Below the pieces are notes generated by a model. That model worked only from the letters and a program-made list of their open reading frames with translations, had not been told where the DNA came from and made no database searches. From a bacterium UBP1_UBA4771 (GTDB lineage Bacteria > Krumholzibacteriota > Krumholzibacteriia > Krumholzibacteriales > Krumholzibacteriaceae), in assembly GCA_002403295.1 (NCBI GenBank), contig DHHN01000151.1, positions 1 through 8,364 on the forward strand: DNA of 8,364 bases, written 5' to 3'. The number at the start of each line of letters is the position of its first letter. The stretch's first letter is position 1. Below are positions 5,653 to 8,364 of the stretch, piece after piece. Both the position numbers and the translations under genes were made by a program.

Positions 5653-5678
5653 CGGCTGCCTCTATGCGGCTGATCGGA

Positions 5679-6347
5679 TTAGAGACCCAGGTCGACCGGC
5701 AGCAGAACGGCGTCGATCACGTGGATAATGCCGTTGCTGGCGGAGATGTCGGCCGCCGCGATGTTTGCCGTGTTGCCTACAGCCGTGATGACGGCGGAAG
5801 TCGAAACGGTGAACGTCGCGCCTTCCAGGAGAGTTTCGATGGTGCGGAAACCCCGGCGCGGGACGACGCTGTTGGCGGCGCGGCGGCCCTCGGTCACGTG
5901 GTAACTGACCACGGCCTCGATGGTGCCTTCACCGAGCAACAGGTCGATTGCCGCAAACGGGCCTGCGTTCGCAAGAACGTCCGGGTCGAGAAGCGGAGTG
6001 ACCGCCGTGACCAAATTGATAAAAGCCTGATCCGTCGGCGCGAAGACGGTGTACTGGTTCTTGTCGAGCAGGCCGGCGATAATCGCGCTCTCAGGATTTG
6101 TTTCGGCGATATACCCGACTGCGGCGAGAAGAAGGTTGAACCCGGCCGCCTCGGCGATCTCGGCTATGGTCTGGCTGCCGGGACGAAGCGCCTTGGAATT
6201 GCTCTCGGACCGAACCATCATAACTTTGTCGGCCGAAAACGTTTCGTCGATCGAAGTTGACTTCGCCGGGGCCGTCGCATTGTCCGAGCAGGCGGCGAGG
6301 CTCAGGATGCCCACAAGACCAAGAACCAAAAAAATGTTTCGCTTCAT
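5679..6347 (-). CDS. fasciclin (FAS1) domain lipoprotein
   Basis: A 222-residue protein whose ATG at 6347 has AGGAG about 9 bases upstream. The signal peptide ends in the lipobox L-A-A-C, with predicted lipidated Cys20. A Ser/Thr/Ala-rich linker follows, then one FAS1 domain from about 57 to the end. FAS1 landmarks are the H1 box Y-T-V-F-A-P-T-D-Q-A-F (99-109), the Y-H pair in VVSYHVTEG (147-154) and the H2 box NGIIHVIDAVLLP (205-217). The domain is somewhat longer than usual, with extra residues before H1. FAS1 proteins are extracellular adhesion or cell-surface modules, and a bacterial single-domain lipoprotein of this kind is probably displayed on the envelope. It is monocistronic, with its own promoter and leader, and ends at the hairpin shared with the convergent nitroreductase gene. 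Confidence 0.93.
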   Translation of the reverse strand: MKRNIFLVLGLVGILSLAACSDNATAPAKSTSIDETFSADKVMMVRSESNSKALRPGSQTIAEIAEAAGFNLLLAAVGYIAETNPESAIIAGLLDKNQYTVFAPTDQAFINLVTAVTPLLDPDVLANAGPFAAIDLLLGEGTIEAVVSYHVTEGRRAANSVVPRRGFRTIETLLEGATFTVSTSAVITAVGNTANIAAADISASNGIIHVIDAVLLPVDLGL

Positions 6348-6384
6348 ACCTGCACTCTCCTATACGTGAAGGTTTGTGACAGCG

Positions 6385-6419
6385 AGGGCACCCGCCTTTT
6401 CGAGCTCAACAGGTGCCCT
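6385..6419 (-). promoter_or_regulatory. leader hairpin upstream of the fasciclin gene
   Basis: AGGGCACC (6385-6392) and GGTGCCCT (6412-6419) form a perfect 8-bp stem around a 19-base loop in the presumed 5' leader, about 40-70 bases before the fasciclin start. It could stabilise the mRNA or regulate translation. It lacks a U-run, and I do not recognise it as a known riboswitch class. Confidence 0.45.
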
Positions 6420-6444
6420 ATTAGGATTTATTCCTACTTGATAG

Positions 6445-6473
6445 ATATTATCATATACCGGGGTGGCTGTCAA
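6445..6473 (-). promoter_or_regulatory. sigma70 promoter of the fasciclin gene
   Basis: On the minus strand a perfect TTGACA (6468-6473) is separated by 17 bases from TAATAT (6445-6450). The overlapping TATGATAATAT also contains GATAAT, a 5 of 6 match at a shorter 15-base spacing. Transcription would start near 6437, giving a leader of about 90 bases. A short inverted repeat TAGGA-N5-TCCTA (6422-6436) lies right at the presumed start and could be an operator. This is the best promoter in the window and the most AT-rich spot among these genes. Confidence 0.75.
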
Positions 6474-6517
6474 TCCTTTTTCGAGGATAAAAATCAAAAA
6501 TATTGGCTGTCGCGCGA

Positions 6518-7252
6518 TTAATCGTGCCCGCCAAATACCCTCCGCAACAGGTCGGTCGTACGGGCGAGGGGATCCTGCCTGATCTTTTGCTCTTCCGTCG
6601 CGAGAACGGTGAAGAGCCCCGCGAGAGCCCGGTCGGTCACGTATTCATCCAGATCGACGAGACGTTGCGTACCCGCGAGGGGAAGGCTGTTGTAGGTCTC
6701 GGCGATCCGGCCGTAGACGCGCGAGACGCCGACCGATTCGATCTTTCGCTCGATGATGGGATGGAACCGGGTCCGCAGAGCGGCATGGGTTCGATCGCGG
6801 AAATACTCGGTCGCCGCGGTGTTCCCGCCGTTGAGAATCCCGAACGCGTCGGAAACGGTCATCCCCGTGATGGCGTTCCAGAAGATCTCGCGGGCTTCCG
6901 CGGCGGCGAGCTCTGCCGCTCGGTTCATGCCGGTCTCGAGCTCGTCCACCTGACCGCCGAGGCCGAGCTGGCGCATCGTCGACGCCGCCGATTGCAGCTG
7001 GTCGGGGAGAGCGATCCGGATCAGCTCGTTTCCGAGGTATCCATCCACCCGAGAGGTCGAGAGCACCGTGTTTTGCGTGCCGACCCGCAGCGCTTCCTTG
7101 ATCCCCGCGATGACGGTCGGCTCGTCGAGCGGTCCGCCGCTCGAATCGTCCTTCAGCACCTCCCCGAGCCCCTCCTGCAGCGCCGCGCAACCGGCGGCGC
7201 CGAGGATCGATGCAGTCAACAACAATATATGAAGCGGTCTCGTGAGCTTCAT
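6518..7252 (-). CDS. DUF4197 family lipoprotein
   Basis: A 244-residue protein starting at an ATG (7252) with AGGGGG about 6 bases upstream. The open frame continues further up to 7351, but the lipoprotein signal begins at this ATG. The lipobox is G-A-A-G-C, with predicted lipidated Cys22. The body matches DUF4197 throughout: IKEALRVGTQNTV (51-63), DGYLGNELIRIALP (70-83), MNRAAELAAAEAREIFWNAI (109-128), MTVSDAFGILNGGNTAATEYF (131-151), VGVSRVYGRI (174-183), DLDEYVTDRALAGLFTVLATEE (200-221), and a final RTTDLLRRVFG. DUF4197 proteins are widespread predicted outer-membrane or periplasmic lipoproteins without a known function. The family length is typical, so the gene looks intact. No convincing promoter or terminator of its own was found. 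Confidence 0.95.
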   Translation of the reverse strand: MKLTRPLHILLLTASILGAAGCAALQEGLGEVLKDDSSGGPLDEPTVIAGIKEALRVGTQNTVLSTSRVDGYLGNELIRIALPDQLQSAASTMRQLGLGGQVDELETGMNRAAELAAAEAREIFWNAITGMTVSDAFGILNGGNTAATEYFRDRTHAALRTRFHPIIERKIESVGVSRVYGRIAETYNSLPLAGTQRLVDLDEYVTDRALAGLFTVLATEEQKIRQDPLARTTDLLRRVFGGHD

Positions 7253-7310
7253 TCCGTCCCCCTCTCGCTTGTCGGCCGGCGCTCGTGCCATCTGTCGCGA
7301 CGAGCATAAA

Positions 7311-7330
7311 CGATCGGTGCGGCCCGATCG
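7311..7330 (-). terminator. possible weak terminator after the antiporter gene
   Basis: CGATCGG (7311-7317) and CCGATCG (7324-7330) form a 7-bp stem with a 6-base loop, about 18 bases behind the antiporter stop. On the minus strand it is followed only by TTTATG, so it is a weak candidate. It lies in the 95-base gap before the DUF4197 gene. Confidence 0.35.
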
Positions 7331-7347
7331 CAGCAGATGCAGGCGTG

Positions 7348-8364
7348 TCATTTCAATTGATTCATTATGGCATGCATTTTTCTGGAGTCATCATCGTTCG
7401 CCAGCACGAGCAACACGTCTCCGTCCTGCAACGCGGTCGAACCGTCCGGGATAAAGAAGTGCTCCTTGCGGGTAACCAATATTATGAGAGCCTTTGGCGG
7501 AATGCCCAACTTCATGAGAGGTATGCCGGCGGCTTTGGAACCAAAAGGCACGATCATGTCGTTTAGCCGGGCGTCTATTCCTTCGTGCATTTCAAACTCG
7601 ATGGGGCGTCGTTTCTTTGGGTGGAGCGGCGCATCTACCTTGAGAAACCTGGCTACATACGGGAGAGACGTTCCCTGCAGAAGCATCGAGGCGAGGACAA
7701 CAAAGAATACAACATTGAATATGACATGAGAGCGAGGCGCGCCCAACAGCAGCGGAAACGTGCCTAGGATAATCGGAACGGCGCCACGCACGCCTACCCA
7801 GGAAACCATGATTTGCGACAGCGGCCGGAATTTAAAAGGAATGAGACAAAGAAACGTGGCGATTGGCCGCGCCGCGAACATCAGGATGGCGGTAATGAGC
7901 AACCCTGGCGCGAATACTCGCATGAGCTCCGAAGGGAACACCAAAAGACCCAGGGTCAAAAACATCGTTATCTGCATCAGCCAGGCAAGGGCTTCATGGA
8001 AGCCCTTCAGTGATTTCTTGTGAACGAACTCATTTTTGTTCATTAAAAGACCCATGAGATATACCGCCAGAAAACCGTTGCCTCTGGCGAAGGATGTGAT
8101 CGCGTATGTTAAAAGCACAAGGCTTATGGTCAGCACCGGATACAACCCCGCGTATTCCAGTTTCATTCGATTGATAATCGCGAGACCGGCCTTTGCCATG
8201 AGGTAACCCGCTATTACCCCGATGCCCATGTCCAGCGCGAATGCCGGCAACAGGCTCAAGAGAGAAGAGTGCTCTCCTAATAGTATCCCCAAGAAGCCCA
8301 CGGTAAGAAATACCGCCATCGGATCGTTGCTGCTGGATTCGAATTCCAGAAGCGGTTTGAGCTC
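7348..8364 (-). CDS. NhaP2/CvrA-type cation/proton antiporter, N-terminal part outside window
   Basis: The last 338 codons are visible; the frame runs off the right edge, so the ATG at 8319 is internal and not the start. The visible part opens with LEFESSSNDPMAVFLT, the conserved Asn-Asp transport motif of CPA1-type antiporters. Several hydrophobic helices follow and then WVGVRGAVPIILGTFPLLL, another family signature. After a basic linker (HPKKRRP), the last 85 or so residues resemble an RCK_C/TrkA-C ligand-binding domain (IPPKALIILVTRKEHFFIPDG, then L-Q-D-G-D-V-L-L-V-L-A-N). This layout is that of NhaP2/CvrA potassium(sodium)/proton antiporters of the inner membrane, involved in cation and pH balance. 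The GC content (about 50%) is clearly lower than in the neighbours (about 65%), which may reflect transfer. The symbol is left blank because ion specificity cannot be read from the sequence. Confidence 0.9.
   Translation of the reverse strand, partial: ELKPLLEFESSSNDPMAVFLTVGFLGILLGEHSSLLSLLPAFALDMGIGVIAGYLMAKAGLAIINRMKLEYAGLYPVLTISLVLLTYAITSFARGNGFLAVYLMGLLMNKNEFVHKKSLKGFHEALAWLMQITMFLTLGLLVFPSELMRVFAPGLLITAILMFAARPIATFLCLIPFKFRPLSQIMVSWVGVRGAVPIILGTFPLLLGAPRSHVIFNVVFFVVLASMLLQGTSLPYVARFLKVDAPLHPKKRRPIEFEMHEGIDARLNDMIVPFGSKAAGIPLMKLGIPPKALIILVTRKEHFFIPDGSTALQDGDVLLVLANDDDSRKMHAIMNQLK

Noticed and set aside
6385..6419. Leader hairpin as a known riboswitch
   Set aside because: It is a single simple stem with a 19-base loop and no conserved core that I can match to a known class, so it is kept only as a leader hairpin.
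6478..6517. Terminator after the DUF4197 gene
   Set aside because: The minus strand has T-runs (TATTTTTGATTTTTATCC), but no stem of useful length directly precedes them.
6503..7309. Plus-strand open frame opposite the DUF4197 gene
   Set aside because: The minus-strand frame matches DUF4197 end to end. The plus frame has no motif and no plausible start signals.
8317..8319. ATG as the start of the antiporter
   Set aside because: The frame continues upstream to the window edge with the conserved ESSSNDPMA motif, so this Met is internal.

Overview
The window is a GC-rich (about 65% by eye), densely packed chromosomal segment from a Gram-negative-type bacterium. Three genes carry lipoprotein signal peptides with LAAC or AAGC lipoboxes, a fourth protein has a Sec-type signal peptide, Shine-Dalgarno sites are purine-rich, and sigma70-like promoters are readable. 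The family mix (fasciclin lipoprotein, DUF4197 lipoprotein, LemA/TPM membrane proteins, DUF5674) would fit a deep FCB-like or Gemmatimonadota-like phylum. That placement is only a guess. No rRNA, tRNA, CRISPR array or insertion sequence is visible.

Layout, left to right. (1) 1-617, minus strand: a promoter and a two-gene unit, DUF5674 followed by a partial uncharacterised helical protein with an ATGA overlap. (2) 671-850, minus strand: an orphan 3' end of a pilT-like ATPase gene, stranded directly behind the LemA stop codon. (3) 851-4467, minus strand: a tight four-gene operon with its own promoter. In transcription order it encodes a radical SAM/SPASM enzyme, a DUF2207-like membrane protein ending in a Gly-rich then Cys-Ala-Cys-Ala tail, a TPM-domain lipoprotein and a divergent LemA protein. 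(4) 4511-5542, plus strand, divergent from the operon: a secreted TPR plus SagB-type nitroreductase fusion. (5) 5624-5652: a strong hairpin between convergent genes. (6) 5679-6473, minus strand: a fasciclin-domain lipoprotein with a clear promoter and a structured leader. (7) 6518-7252, minus strand: a DUF4197 lipoprotein. (8) 7348-8364, minus strand: the C-terminal part of a NhaP2/CvrA-type cation/proton antiporter with lower GC (about 50%).

The most interesting part is block 3 with block 4. LemA, TPM and DUF2207 proteins commonly occur together and are thought to work at the membrane. Here the set is translationally coupled to a SPASM-type radical SAM enzyme, a class that often modifies peptides. 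The DUF2207-like protein carries a ten-cysteine C-terminus predicted to face the cytoplasm, where such an enzyme would act. The working hypothesis is that the tail is the substrate, giving a membrane protein with a post-translationally modified Cys-rich appendage. Nothing in the sequence proves this. The remaining genes look like ordinary envelope housekeeping functions.
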